The position numbers were made by a program, and so were the translations under genes. DNA of 64,000 nucleotides from Geomicrobium sp. JCM 19038 (GTDB lineage Bacteria; Bacillota; Bacilli; Bacillales; Marinococcaceae): assembly GCF_000698125.1 (NCBI RefSeq), contig NZ_BAXA01000001.1:248001-312000 (forward strand). Reading direction: 5' to 3'. Every line of letters starts with the position of its first letter. Positions within the stretch are counted from its first letter, which is position 1. Below, in pieces: positions 8,372-17,703 of the stretch. The notes beneath the pieces are model-generated. The model saw only the letters and a list, made by a program, of their open reading frames with translations, was not told the origin of the DNA and ran no database searches.

Positions 8372-9853
8372 ATGAAAGAGCAAACGAAGCGAGAACATAC
8401 GCCACTATCTTCTCATATCCATAAAAACGAAAAGATTTTTAAAGAACGTCTCGGTATGGATGATAGTTTTGATGTTGGTGTACGTAAGTTAAACATACTA
8501 GAAAAAGAAGTACAAATTTATTATTGCAACGGGTTAACAAATATTGAAAATGTAATTGAAGTATTAAAAGAATTAATGCATTTGGATCATTTAGACCCAG
8601 AAGCGGACACCGTTCAAGAAACAATTGAGAACCATTTAACCCATCTACAAGTCGAATACACAGAAACGATCGAAGACTGTATTTTTTATATGTTAAGTGG
8701 TCTCGTTTTTATATTGCTTGAAGATGAAAAGAAAGCCTTCGTTGTCGATGTGCGTAATTATCCAGGTCGTTCACCACAAGAACCTGACACAGAACGGGTC
8801 GTTCGTGGTGCAAGGGACGGGTATACGGAGAACATTATTGAAAATACCGGACTAACGAGACGTCACATACGTGATGAAAATTTACGTAATGAAATTATGC
8901 AAATTGGTTCAAGATCGAAGACGGATATTTGTATCTCGTATATTCATGGCGTCGCAGATCCAGACCTCGTTTCAATAATAAAAAAAGAGCTCGAACAAAT
9001 TGATATTGACGGTATTTCAATGGCTGATAAGACGATTGAAGAATATCTTGTCAATCAAGGATGGAACCCGTTCCCGCTCGTTCGATATACAGAACGACCA
9101 GACGTTGCTTCAACTCATTTGTTGGAAGGTCACGTCGCCATAATTGTTGATACTTCACCGTCAGTTATCATGTTACCCGTAACGTTTTTTCACCATGTTC
9201 AACACGCAGAAGAGTTTCGCCAATCAGCAGCAGTCGGGACGTTTTTACGGTGGGTACGGTTTATCGGGATCATTTCATCCATTCTTATCGTTCCTTTATG
9301 GTCATTGCTCGTTTTACAACCAGATATGATTCCAGATGCGCTCAGTTATCTCGGTCCTGAAGAAGAATCAAACGTCCCACTCATGGCGCAAGTGCTCGTC
9401 GCTGAGTTTGGAATTGAGTTGTTACGAATGGCCGCCATTCATACACCTTCACCACTTGCGACGGCTCTCGGTTTAGTGGCAGCATTATTAATTGGTGACG
9501 TTGCGATTAGTGTTGGTTTGTTGACTCCTGAAGTTATCTTATATATGTCTCTTGGGGCGGTCGGAATTTTTGCGGTTCCTAGTGCTGAGATGGGAACAGC
9601 TTTAAAGATGCTTCGAATTGTGCTCATCATCGCAACGGGGTTGTTTTTGAGTTATGGACTCGTCATTGCGTTAACTGTCGTGTTGATTCTCATGGCAGGA
9701 ATGAAACCACTTCATAAACCGTATTTATGGCCATTTCTTCCGTTTGATCCGAAAGGAATGTGGCAAATTGCTATTCGCACAACGGTGCCAAGCATGAGAC
9801 TTCGACCTCGAATTGTTAATCCGAAAGATCCGGTTAAACAAGGAGACAATTAA
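8372..9853 (+). CDS. spoVAF: Stage V sporulation protein AF (GerA-family)
   Basis: Membrane protein related to the GerAA/GerA family A subunits, made in the forespore and required for efficient germination together with the SpoVA channel. 493 residues from ATG 8372. A long soluble N-terminal domain (about 1-290) precedes hydrophobic segments around FIGIISSILIVPLWSLLVL, LATALGLVAALLIGDVAIS and IVLIIATGLFLSYGLVIALT. Overlaps the preceding region closely: the spoVAEA stop is one base upstream. Followed by lysA as in B. subtilis, so this is the 3' end of the ancestral spoVA operon. Confidence 0.93.
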   Translation: MKEQTKREHTPLSSHIHKNEKIFKERLGMDDSFDVGVRKLNILEKEVQIYYCNGLTNIENVIEVLKELMHLDHLDPEADTVQETIENHLTHLQVEYTETIEDCIFYMLSGLVFILLEDEKKAFVVDVRNYPGRSPQEPDTERVVRGARDGYTENIIENTGLTRRHIRDENLRNEIMQIGSRSKTDICISYIHGVADPDLVSIIKKELEQIDIDGISMADKTIEEYLVNQGWNPFPLVRYTERPDVASTHLLEGHVAIIVDTSPSVIMLPVTFFHHVQHAEEFRQSAAVGTFLRWVRFIGIISSILIVPLWSLLVLQPDMIPDALSYLGPEEESNVPLMAQVLVAEFGIELLRMAAIHTPSPLATALGLVAALLIGDVAISVGLLTPEVILYMSLGAVGIFAVPSAEMGTALKMLRIVLIIATGLFLSYGLVIALTVVLILMAGMKPLHKPYLWPFLPFDPKGMWQIAIRTTVPSMRLRPRIVNPKDPVKQGDN

Positions 9854-9900
9854 AAACAGAGATGGTACAATAATTGGCATGAATAGTGAGAGGTGAGGGC

Positions 9901-11202
9901 ATGTCAAACGATGTACATCAAAGAAGCATCACGATTGGTGGCGTGAGCGCCGAAGAACTAGTAAATACGTATGGTACGCCACTATATGCCTACGATACCA
10001 CGGTGATTCGCAATAAAGCTCATGCCTTTATCGATGCATTTAAAGAAGAAGAAATTAATTTTCAAGTTGCTTATGCGAGCAAAGCCTTTAGTACGGTAGC
10101 AATGGTTCAACTCGCTGAACAGTTAGGTTTAAGTTTAGATGTCGTTTCTGGTGGAGAATTGTACACAGCCAAAAAAGCTGGTTTTCCAATGGAGAAGGTT
10201 CATTTTCACGGCAACAACAAAAGTTTAAAAGAAATTAAGGAAGCGATTGAGCTTGGAATCGGCTGTTTTGTTGTTGATAATTTTCATGAATTATCATTGC
10301 TCTCTAGTGAGAGTAAGAGACAAAGAAAAGTTGCGCCAGTCTTACTAAGAGTCACACCAGGTGTTGAAGCACATACGCATGCGTATATTTCTACTGGACA
10401 AGAAGATTCTAAGTTTGGCTTTGACCTTCAAGCTGGACAAGCAAAGCGCGCAGCCGTTGAAGTGTTAGAAGACGATTCTTTACACTTGCTCGGTCTTCAT
10501 TGTCATATCGGATCACAAATCTTTGAGACCGATGGATTTATTGAAGCGATTGATGTTTTGTACAGTCATTTACAAAACTGGAAACAAACGTTGTCATATG
10601 AAGCTGAAGTCGTTAACACTGGTGGTGGATTTGGAATTCGTTATACAGAAGACGATCAACCACTCGATCCCTCCGTATTCGTAAAAACAATCGTCAAAGC
10701 TGTGAAGGATGCTTCAGAACGTTTAGGTATGGCAATACCAGAAATTTGGATTGAACCAGGCCGGTCAATTGTTGGAGAAGCAGGAAGTACAATTTATACG
10801 ATTGGTTCAGAGAAAGTTATTGAGAATGTTCGCCACTATATTAGTGTGGACGGTGGAATGAGCGACAATATTCGCCCAGCTTTGTATGATGCAAAATATG
10901 ACGCGGCGCTTGCCCATCAGGCAATGCCTGATAACGAGCAAGTGACGTATGCGATTGCTGGAAAAGCTTGTGAAAGTGGTGATATGCTCATTGATGCAAT
11001 CACGCTTCCAAAAGCAAAATCGGGAGACTTGTTAATTGTTTATTCGACAGGAGCTTATGGATATTCAATGGCAAGCAACTATAATCGTCTCGCTAAGCCT
11101 GCGGTTGTGTTTGTAGAAGGTGGCAAGCATCAGCTGGTCGTTAAGCGAGAAACGTATGAAGACCTTGTTAAGAATGACCTTTCGCTACAATCCTTAGACT
11201 AA
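9901..11202 (+). CDS. lysA: Diaminopimelate decarboxylase
   Basis: PLP enzyme producing L-lysine from meso-diaminopimelate. 433 residues from ATG 9901 (RBS GAGGTGAGGG). PLP-binding Lys lies in YASKAFST; the glycine-rich phosphate loop is VNTGGGFGI, and HCHIGSQI, IEPGRSIVGEAG and KACESGDML complete the fold type III signature. The gene follows spoVAF in the usual Bacillus order. No lysine riboswitch is visible in the 47 bases between them, so expression probably depends on the upstream operon or a local promoter. Confidence 0.97.
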   Translation: MSNDVHQRSITIGGVSAEELVNTYGTPLYAYDTTVIRNKAHAFIDAFKEEEINFQVAYASKAFSTVAMVQLAEQLGLSLDVVSGGELYTAKKAGFPMEKVHFHGNNKSLKEIKEAIELGIGCFVVDNFHELSLLSSESKRQRKVAPVLLRVTPGVEAHTHAYISTGQEDSKFGFDLQAGQAKRAAVEVLEDDSLHLLGLHCHIGSQIFETDGFIEAIDVLYSHLQNWKQTLSYEAEVVNTGGGFGIRYTEDDQPLDPSVFVKTIVKAVKDASERLGMAIPEIWIEPGRSIVGEAGSTIYTIGSEKVIENVRHYISVDGGMSDNIRPALYDAKYDAALAHQAMPDNEQVTYAIAGKACESGDMLIDAITLPKAKSGDLLIVYSTGAYGYSMASNYNRLAKPAVVFVEGGKHQLVVKRETYEDLVKNDLSLQSLD

Positions 11203-11241
11203 GTTTGCTGCAGGATAATTCTCCCCTTTTCGAACGAGAAC

Positions 11242-11270
11242 TTGCTGATTGGGTCTCGCATATGTATAAT
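11242..11270 (+). promoter_or_regulatory. Candidate sigma-A promoter upstream of ribT
   Basis: TTGCTG at 11242-11247, a 17-base spacer and a perfect TATAAT at 11265-11270. It would serve ribT and possibly scpA-scpB. The 193-base lysA-ribT gap otherwise holds a weak CATGG/CCATG hairpin with T tail near 11314-11335 and no convincing gene. Confidence 0.55.
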
Positions 11271-11395
11271 GATACAAGATACGATGCTAAAGTGAGGAAA
11301 TGTGGCTTTAAAGCATGGCTCGTCCATGTTTTTGTTTTTTCATGTCACAAGAACGAGTTGTATCTCTTTTTATGTAAGAGGGGAGAGTCAGGCAA

Positions 11396-11761
11396 ATGTT
11401 AGTGAAATATAAATCATCGTTTAAAAAAATCGCGATGGGTCTTTTATCTTTCATGCCGGACCTTAAAGATATAAAAACGTTGACAGAGACGATTAATCGA
11501 TATGAAAATGAAGATAACTGGAAGTTGTTTTTATGGAAAAAGGACGACGACTTTGTAGGAGTTGTTGGTTATATTGAGCGTGAAGATGGTACCATTTTGC
11601 TTGAGCACGTTTGTGTGAATCCGTCTTATCGTTCTGAAGGCGTTGGCGTTCAAATGGTATGCACATTAGAAGACCGCCTCGATAAAAGTCTTATAGGCAA
11701 TGAAAAGACCGAACCGTTCCTAAACAGTTGTCAATCGCATCGCGCGAACATGGAAATGTAG
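11396..11761 (+). CDS. ribT: GNAT-family protein RibT
   Basis: GNAT acetyltransferase-fold protein found with riboflavin genes in Bacillus; substrate unknown. 121 residues. The N-terminus MLVKYKSSFKKIAMGLLSFMP is nearly the family consensus, and the acetyl-CoA loop region is VNPSYRSEGVGVQMV. RBS GGGGAGAG before ATG 11396. Here it is detached from ribDEAH and stands before scpA, which may mean the rib genes are elsewhere or lost. Confidence 0.88.
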   Translation: MLVKYKSSFKKIAMGLLSFMPDLKDIKTLTETINRYENEDNWKLFLWKKDDDFVGVVGYIEREDGTILLEHVCVNPSYRSEGVGVQMVCTLEDRLDKSLIGNEKTEPFLNSCQSHRANMEM

Positions 11762-11834
11762 TCGTTTAAGCTCTTAGCGAATGATCGCTAAGAGCTTTTC
11801 TCGCTTGCATTATTTTTAACGTGGAGGAGTCATT

Positions 11835-12602
11835 TTGGAACGTTATCAAGTAAAGTTGGAAAGCTTTGAAGGACCGCTTGACTTGTTGTTGCACCTCGTA
11901 CAACAAGCCGAGGTTGATCTTTATGACATACCAGTTGCAGAGATTACTGCACAATACATGACGTACATACATGCGATGCAGCAACTTGAGTTGGACGTTG
12001 CGAGCGAATACCTCGTGATGGCATCGTCACTACTGGCAATTAAAAGTAAAATGTTACTGCCTACACCTGAGTTGGTAAATGATGACGAAGAATGGGAAGA
12101 GTGGGAAGAAGAAGATCCGCGTGAAGAATTGGCGATGCAGCTCGATTTGTATCGAAAATATAAAGAAGCAGCAACTTCTCTACAAGAGCGAAGCGATCAT
12201 CGTGCGAAACGCTATAGCAAATCTCCGACCGATCTTGAACAATATAAAGATTATACTGAAGTTCAAGAAGTGGATGAAGACGTCGATGCGACTGTAACGG
12301 ATTTAATCCAAGCTTTCCAAAAGATGAAACAGCGTGTGCGAATGCGTTCGCCAAAGCATACGACCGTTGAGCAAGAAAGGCATTCAATTGAAGAACGAAT
12401 GACTGTTATTACAGATGTGTTAGCAGACCAAAACGCACCCGTTTCGTTTCAACAAGCGTTTGCCATCGGAGAGATGGACAGACAAGTGACGACGTTTATT
12501 GCGCTCTTGCAACTCGTGAAAGATGGCGATGTTTCATGTGAGCAAGAGGAGAATTTTGAAGATATTTGGATTCAGGCTAAAGGAATGAGTGTACATGCAT
12601 GA
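11835..12602 (+). CDS. scpA: Segregation and condensation protein A
   Basis: Kleisin subunit of the SMC-ScpA-ScpB condensin that organises and segregates the chromosome. 255 residues, starting with TTG 11835 after GGAGGAG. The N-terminal SMC-neck binding region starts ESFEGPLDLLLHLV, followed by DIPVAEITAQY and an acidic linker (DDEEWEEWEEEDPREE); the C-terminal winged helix ends in QLVKDGDVSCEQEENFEDI. Its 3' end overlaps scpB. Confidence 0.96.
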   Translation: MERYQVKLESFEGPLDLLLHLVQQAEVDLYDIPVAEITAQYMTYIHAMQQLELDVASEYLVMASSLLAIKSKMLLPTPELVNDDEEWEEWEEEDPREELAMQLDLYRKYKEAATSLQERSDHRAKRYSKSPTDLEQYKDYTEVQEVDEDVDATVTDLIQAFQKMKQRVRMRSPKHTTVEQERHSIEERMTVITDVLADQNAPVSFQQAFAIGEMDRQVTTFIALLQLVKDGDVSCEQEENFEDIWIQAKGMSVHA

Positions 12603-13173
12603 GGAGTTAACCGGTATTATCGAAACGCTTCTTTATGTAAGTGGTGATGAAGGCATAGACGTCGCCCGACTTGCAACAGTATTAGAACTTGAAGAAGATA
12701 AAGTGAGCCGTGAGTTAGAGCGTTTGAAAGAGGAATATGAAGAAAAAGGGTATACATTGCAATTGATGAAGTTTGGGAGTGTCTATACGTTAACGACGAG
12801 ACCGAAGTATGCTTCTTACATCGAACGATACGCGAAGCCGCCTGAACGCTCAACATTGTCACAAGCGGCTCTAGAGTCACTTGCAATTGTCGCTTATCGC
12901 CAACCTGTGACTCGGAGTGATGTGGAAGAAATCCGCGGCGTAAACGCAGATCGAGCCTTAAGCACGCTCGTCAGTAAAGGATTAGTTGAAGAGTCTGGCA
13001 GGGCAAAAGGAGTGGGGCGTGCCATTCTTTACGTAACGACCGAACGTTTTCTTGACGTTTTTGAACTTGAATCATTGCAACATTTACCGAAGATCGAAGA
13101 TGATCAAGACCAAGAAGTAGAACAAATGGACTTGTTCTTAAGCAACTATAAAGACCTTCAAAGCGAGGAATAA
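12595..13173 (+). CDS. scpB: Segregation and condensation protein B
   Basis: Winged-helix dimer that binds the ScpA kleisin in the SMC complex. 192 residues from ATG 12595, which overlaps the scpA stop by 8 bases; a GTG at 12589 is also in frame but less likely. Conserved IIETLLYVSGDEG and ESLAIVAYRQPVTRSDVEEIRG segments are present. A strong terminator follows immediately, closing the ribT-scpA-scpB unit. Confidence 0.96.
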   Translation: MHEELTGIIETLLYVSGDEGIDVARLATVLELEEDKVSRELERLKEEYEEKGYTLQLMKFGSVYTLTTRPKYASYIERYAKPPERSTLSQAALESLAIVAYRQPVTRSDVEEIRGVNADRALSTLVSKGLVEESGRAKGVGRAILYVTTERFLDVFELESLQHLPKIEDDQDQEVEQMDLFLSNYKDLQSEE

Positions 13174-13182
13174 AACGAGTGA

Positions 13183-13211
13183 GCCCTAGTTCATTGAACT
13201 AGGGCTTTTTT
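13183..13211 (+). terminator. Intrinsic terminator after scpB
   Basis: GCCCTAGTTCA at 13183-13193 and TGAACTAGGGC at 13195-13205 form an 11-bp stem (outer pairs intact, tight loop), followed by six T. Confidence 0.9.
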
Positions 13212-13362
13212 GTTGCAATGCTTTACTGTTCACGCAAGAGTCGGGCTTAATATATAGCGATCGTGGAACAAGGCAGTAATTTAATGTAACCTGACGCGCC
13301 ATTAATAGACAATTCTTCCAGCCGATCATGACTGGTTTTTTGTTTTAGGAAAGTATTGACAC

Positions 13363-13393
13363 GTATGAGCCTTGTTCTTCGGCGGACAATAAA
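13363..13393 (+). promoter_or_regulatory. Possible sigma-G promoter of the yhcN-spoVAC operon
   Basis: GTATG at 13363-13367 matches the sigma-G -35 consensus (GHATR) fully; CAATAAA at 13387-13393 after 19 bases matches the -10 at 5 of 7. Location 30 bases before the lipoprotein gene fits a forespore promoter. A TTGACA at 13356 has no suitable -10 for sigma-A. Confidence 0.35.
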
Positions 13394-13422
13394 ATTAATT
13401 AAGAAAGTAGGTGAATACGTTC

Positions 13423-13923
13423 GTGAAACACTTTCGATCTTTATTTATCGTTAGTTTACTACTTATTGGCTTGTTGCAAGGGTGTACAGAGGAAAGTCGT
13501 GAGCTTTTGATGAATGATTTATCCACGCATCACACAGATGAATTACATGCTGTGCAATTGGAACATTCGCCATATGCAAATGATCAACCAAAAGATCACC
13601 AAGCGCTTGCTCAAAAAGCGAAAAGCATTACAAAAACGTTGGAACACGTCACAGATGTATACGCGGTTTCTTTAGGTAACCACGTTTTTATAGCGCCACA
13701 AGTTGAACATCACATTCGATTTGAATTAAAAGAGTTCGGTGAACGTGCTGAAAAGAAGTTAGACGCACGGCTACCTAGTACGACACAACTCCATTTCTCT
13801 ACCGACCAAAAAGCGTTTCAAGAACTAAAGAAGTTAGAAAAAGATGTAGATGAGAAGAAAATTGGCGGCTCTGAAACACATGAACGCTTGTTAGAAATTC
13901 AAGAGTATATGAAACCATTATAG
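13423..13923 (+). CDS. YhcN/YlaJ-type sporulation lipoprotein
   Basis: 166 residues from GTG 13423 (RBS AGGTGA). Type II signal peptide with lipobox LLQGC at about residues 17-21, so the mature protein should be lipid-anchored, probably on the spore inner membrane. The body has the family pattern AKSITKTLEHVTDVYAVSLG and a charged helical C-terminus. It is the first gene before spoVAC, a partnership known from the mobile spoVA operon (spoVA2mob) of heat-resistant Bacillus spores but not from the classical spoVA operon. Function unknown; family membership moderately sure. Confidence 0.75.
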   Translation: MKHFRSLFIVSLLLIGLLQGCTEESRELLMNDLSTHHTDELHAVQLEHSPYANDQPKDHQALAQKAKSITKTLEHVTDVYAVSLGNHVFIAPQVEHHIRFELKEFGERAEKKLDARLPSTTQLHFSTDQKAFQELKKLEKDVDEKKIGGSETHERLLEIQEYMKPL

Positions 13924-13933
13924 GAGGAAACGT

Positions 13934-14410
13934 ATGAGTCAACAAAATGACGATCAAATGGAGAAGGAAGCCTATCAAAAAGTAGCCAGTCGAATTGAAC
14001 CGAAACGGCCCATGTTCATGAACTGTATAAAAGCGTTCCTTGTAGGAGGGTTCATTTGCGTAATTGGCCAGTGCATTAGCACGTTTTACATGCACTTTTT
14101 TCATTTCAATGAAGCTACAGTAGGAGCACCAACGGTTGCGACGTTAATATTTATTTCAGTACTACTCACAGGATTTGGTGTTTATGATAAATTTTCTCAA
14201 TTTGCAGGTGCTGGTACAGCTGTGCCTGTTACAGGTTTTGCAAATTCAATGGCTTCAACCGCCATTGAGTACAAAACGGAAGGTTATGTGCTTGGGGTTG
14301 GTGGTAACATGTTTAAGCTTGCAGGCTCGGTAATCGTATTCGGTACGGTTGCAGCCTTTATTATCGGGATTATTTATACGGTCGCTACAGGTCAATGGGG
14401 GGCGATGTAA
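13934..14410 (+). CDS. spoVAC: Stage V sporulation protein AC
   Basis: Membrane protein with mechanosensitive-channel activity, part of the SpoVA channel that moves dipicolinic acid across the spore inner membrane. 158 residues. KRPMFMNCIKAFLVGGFICVIG, TVATLIFISVLLTGFGVYDK and AVPVTGFANSMASTAIEYK match the family, with about four membrane segments. Start ATG 13934 follows TAGGAGG. The stop overlaps the spoVAD start (TAATG). Confidence 0.95.
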   Translation: MSQQNDDQMEKEAYQKVASRIEPKRPMFMNCIKAFLVGGFICVIGQCISTFYMHFFHFNEATVGAPTVATLIFISVLLTGFGVYDKFSQFAGAGTAVPVTGFANSMASTAIEYKTEGYVLGVGGNMFKLAGSVIVFGTVAAFIIGIIYTVATGQWGAM

Positions 14411-15418
14411 TGTACATTAGCAAACAGAGCTTTCGTTACGAAAGTGAGCCATGCATCGTCTCGTCCGGGGTTGTTGTCGGTCCGACCGAAGCAAAAGGAC
14501 CGCTCAAGGATCATTTCGATAAAATGTATGATGATTTGTGGATCAATGAAGATTCCTTTGAAAAAGCTCAAAAAAAGTTAATGGAAGAAGCGTGCAAAGA
14601 AACGTTAACGAAAGCAAACATTTCCTCAGAAGAGGTTGCCTTTCTATTTGGTGGCGATCTGATTAATCAAATTACCGGTACGAGTTTTGCTTCGCGAACG
14701 TTAGGCATTCCGTTCTTCGGTCTGTTTGGGGCGTGCTCTACTTCAATGGAAGCCTTATCACTTGCTGCAATGGTCGTTGAACAAGGGGCGCCATACGTTT
14801 TGGCTGGAACGGCTAGCCATTATGCAGCTATTGAAAAGCAGTTCCGCTATCCAATTGAGTATGGATCCCAAAGACCACCAACCGCCCAACGAACGGTCAC
14901 AGCTGGTGGGGCAGCACTCGTAGCACCGACTGGATCTAACATTCATGTGACGAAATCGACGATCGGTAAAGTGATTGATAACGGTATTAAAGATCCATTT
15001 AATATGGGAGCAGCGATGGCGCCTGCAGCAGTGGATACGATTCTGACGCATTTTAACGATTTTCACACGTCTGAAGAAGACTACGACTTAATTTTGACCG
15101 GTGATTTAGGACAAGTTGGACGCTCGATCGCACTTGAATGGTTTCGACAAAAAGGTGTGACCTTACCAGAAGGAAAGTTCCAAGATTGTGGGCTAATGAT
15201 TTATGATGATGAACCTGAAGCAATGGCAGGAGCGAGTGGGACCGGTTGTTCAGCAGCAGTCGTTTTTAGTAAAATCCTACAAAGAAATGCAACAAGGAAA
15301 GTATAAAAAAATACTTGTTTGTGCAACAGGAGCACTTCTTTCACCGTTAACGTATCAACAAAAAGAGTCGATTCCATGCATTGCTCATGCTGTTGTGATT
15401 GAACGGAAAGGGGCGTAA
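14410..15418 (+). CDS. spoVAD: Stage V sporulation protein AD, frameshifted
   Basis: Thiolase-fold protein that binds dipicolinic acid and is essential for its uptake into spores. The first frame runs from ATG 14410 through GACSTSMEALSLAAM and SGTGCSAAVVF; the rest (SYKEMQQGKYKKILVCATGALLS to ESIPCIAHAVVIE) is in the next frame. The switch is near 15262-15274, where a T5 and an A4 run occur; removing one base restores a 335-residue protein like B. subtilis SpoVAD (338). Since spoVAD is needed for stable spores, an erroneous extra base is more likely than real loss. Confidence 0.92.
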
Positions 15419-15421
15419 ACG

Positions 15422-15772
15422 ATGATTTTCCTATGGGCATTTATTGTTGGTGGCCTTATTTGTGTAGTCGGTCAGCTCATGATGGACGGTTTGAAGTTAA
15501 CACCTGCACATACGATGGCAACGCTCGTTGTAGTCGGAGCAGTTCTCGATGGACTTGGACTTTATGAACGATTGATCGATTTTGCGGGAGCGGGAGCGAC
15601 CGTACCGATCACAAGCTTTGGTAATCAACTTGTGCACGGAGCACTTGCAGAAGCAGACCGTACAGGGTTAATTGGTGTGATTACTGGGATCTTTCAAATT
15701 ACGAGTGCGGGTATTTCAGCTGCGATCATCTTCTCATTCTTAGCAGCACTCGTATTTAAGCCGAAAGGTTAA
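15422..15772 (+). CDS. spoVAEB: Stage V sporulation protein AEB
   Basis: Small hydrophobic SpoVA membrane protein of the dipicolinic-acid channel, paralogous to SpoVAC. 116 residues: [21 protein letters not shown] and [17 protein letters not shown] are hallmark segments. It follows spoVAD by three bases. The last four bases overlap the 3' end of the convergent DUF421 gene. Confidence 0.95.
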   Translation: MIFLWAFIVGGLICVVGQLMMDGLKLTPAHTMATLVVVGAVLDGLGLYERLIDFAGAGATVPITSFGNQLVHGALAEADRTGLIGVITGIFQITSAGISAAIIFSFLAALVFKPKG

Positions 15773-16455
15773 TGCTCAAACGTATGTAGCGTTAGCTCAC
15801 CGTTTTGTTTCGTGACCGTTAAGCGACCATAATGGTCCAAATCGGCATAGAAGATATCTTTTAATGAGCGGATGTTCTGTTTTTTTAGCATCGTAATCAG
15901 TTGGAGTTCATCTATATGAAATTTTTTCGTCGTACTCTGATCAAGCTCACCGTCGACGATTAAAGGATAGGACAACCGTTCTGGTTGTCCATTTTCATTT
16001 TTTAAGATGCTTAAACGTCCGTTTGCTTCAATGATGGCATAATGAATAGAATCGTGATGAAATACGTCTTTCTCCCGTAACATTCCGATAATATTGTCTA
16101 GCGTGTAATGGATGTGTCGGATGTTCTTTGGAATGAATTTGCCGTGCTCCATGACAATGGTCGGGGCAAATGTGACCCGCTTACCGAATTGTTTATAATG
16201 TAACGTTAAATAAGTCCATAACCGTTGGAAAAATGCAATTGCAACGATTGCATAAGCTGTATGTATATGTGGAACCGTTGGATCTGCAATATCGGCACCG
16301 GTAACTGAAGCTAGCGTAATCATGATTAAGTAGTCAAATACAGGCAATTCACCAACGGACCGCTTTCCCATAAACAACGTACAGACGAGCAGTAATGGGA
16401 TGATGGTCACAATTCTTCCTGAGACGACTGCGAAATCAGCAAGTAAGTTTTCCAT
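15769..16455 (-). CDS. DUF421 (YetF-like) membrane protein
   Basis: 228 residues. Three N-terminal hydrophobic segments (about 10-28, 38-55, 65-80) precede two soluble DUF421 repeats ([41 protein letters not shown]). The family is of unknown biochemical function; YetF-type members act on or in spore membranes. Converges on spoVAEB with a 4-base overlap. DUF421 genes also accompany spoVAC-AD-AEb in spoVA2mob operons, but there on the same strand, so the association is suggestive here. Confidence 0.85.
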   Translation of the reverse strand: MENLLADFAVVSGRIVTIIPLLLVCTLFMGKRSVGELPVFDYLIMITLASVTGADIADPTVPHIHTAYAIVAIAFFQRLWTYLTLHYKQFGKRVTFAPTIVMEHGKFIPKNIRHIHYTLDNIIGMLREKDVFHHDSIHYAIIEANGRLSILKNENGQPERLSYPLIVDGELDQSTTKKFHIDELQLITMLKKQNIRSLKDIFYADLDHYGRLTVTKQNGELTLHTFEH

Positions 16456-16516
16456 TTATTAATGTACCTTTCTTTTTTTATACAGTTTGCCTCTGATTGC
16501 TCGTTTCATTCTGTAA

Positions 16517-16545
16517 TCATACTTTGTCCAACGATCACATAGATT
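16517..16545 (+). promoter_or_regulatory. Sigma-E promoter of dacB-spmA-spmB
   Basis: TCATACT at 16517-16523 (6 of 7 to KMATATT), a 14-base spacer and CATAGATT at 16538-16545 (7 of 8 to CATACAHT). The dacB operon is a mother-cell sigma-E operon in B. subtilis, which agrees with the site. Confidence 0.7.
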
Positions 16546-16577
16546 GAGGTAACGTGTGGTGGCAGGAGGGAAAAGGG

Positions 16578-17699
16578 ATGAAAAGGCGAGGGATTGGATG
16601 TTTAGTATTGGCACTTTTATTTATCATACATCCATGGACGGGACAGGCTGAAACACCAGCAAGCGAAGCTCCATTCTCTGTTTCAGGAGAAGCGGCAGTA
16701 TTGATTGAGGTTGATAGTGGGCGAGTGATGTATGAGAAAAACGCGGATACAAGTTTGAGGATTGCGAGTATAACGAAAATTATGACGTCGCTCATTGCAA
16801 TTGAACAAGGCGATCTGGATGATAAAGTCACCATTTCAAGTAACGCGGAAGGAACCGAAGGGTCTTCTTTGTATTTACGTGCAGGTGAAAAAGTAACGCT
16901 TGAGGACCTGATTTACGGTTTAATGCTTCGTTCTGGTAATGACAGTGCTGTAGCGATTGCTGAACACGTTGGTGGCAGCATTGATGGATTTGTTTATTTG
17001 ATGAATGAAAAAGTTCATGAACTTGGGTTAGAAAAAACGGTGTTTGCAAATCCACACGGACTTGATGACCATGAAGAGCATTACTCAAGTGCGAAAGACA
17101 TGGCAGTGATTATGCAAGAAGCAATGAAATACGAGAAGTTTCGTGACATTTCAGGAACAAAGATCCATAAAGCACCGAATGAAAACGAGTCGTGGGATCG
17201 AGTGTGGAAAAACAAAAACCGACTGCTTACAGAGCGATACGAGTACAGTACAGGAGGAAAGACAGGCTTTACGAAAAGAGCTAAGCGTACACTCGTCTCT
17301 TCTGCGGAGAAAGACGGCATGGAATTAATTGCAGTCACGCTCAATGCACCGTCTGATTGGGACGACCATGTTCGTATGTTTGAATATGGGTTTAGTGACT
17401 ACGAAATGACGACCCTCATTAACGAAGGTGAACTTACAAGAAGCGAAGTACAAGAAGATTTATCAGGGTTGTACGTAAAAGAAAGTGTGCGTTACCCGCT
17501 GAAAGAAGATGAGGAAAAGCGAGTCGTTCCGAAAGTGGTATTAACAGAAGAAGACGATGAGCGTGCAGGTAGTTTGCAATTTATGTTAGATAATCAGACG
17601 TTAACGTCATTGCCTGTATTCAAAATGGAGGAAGAAGTTGACGACAAGCCGTCATTTTGGTCTCGCATAAAGCAACAATTTGAGCAATGGATGAGGTGA
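16578..17699 (+). CDS. dacB: D-alanyl-D-alanine carboxypeptidase DacB (PBP5*)
   Basis: Sporulation DD-carboxypeptidase that sets the degree of cortex cross-linking. 373 residues from ATG 16578 (RBS AGGAGGG). Signal peptide about 1-24. Active-site motifs SITK at 64-67, SGN at 120-122, KTG at 229-231. The C-terminus has a serine-penicillin-binding beta domain and an amphipathic tail. It overlaps nothing but is four bases from spmA, and its operon context distinguishes it from dacF 12 kb upstream. Confidence 0.94.
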   Translation: MKRRGIGCLVLALLFIIHPWTGQAETPASEAPFSVSGEAAVLIEVDSGRVMYEKNADTSLRIASITKIMTSLIAIEQGDLDDKVTISSNAEGTEGSSLYLRAGEKVTLEDLIYGLMLRSGNDSAVAIAEHVGGSIDGFVYLMNEKVHELGLEKTVFANPHGLDDHEEHYSSAKDMAVIMQEAMKYEKFRDISGTKIHKAPNENESWDRVWKNKNRLLTERYEYSTGGKTGFTKRAKRTLVSSAEKDGMELIAVTLNAPSDWDDHVRMFEYGFSDYEMTTLINEGELTRSEVQEDLSGLYVKESVRYPLKEDEEKRVVPKVVLTEEDDERAGSLQFMLDNQTLTSLPVFKMEEEVDDKPSFWSRIKQQFEQWMR

Positions 17700-17703
17700 A
17701 ACG

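Noticed and set aside
11205-11402. 65-codon frame between lysA and ribT
   Set aside because: No RBS, unusual composition, covers a promoter and overlaps the ribT start.
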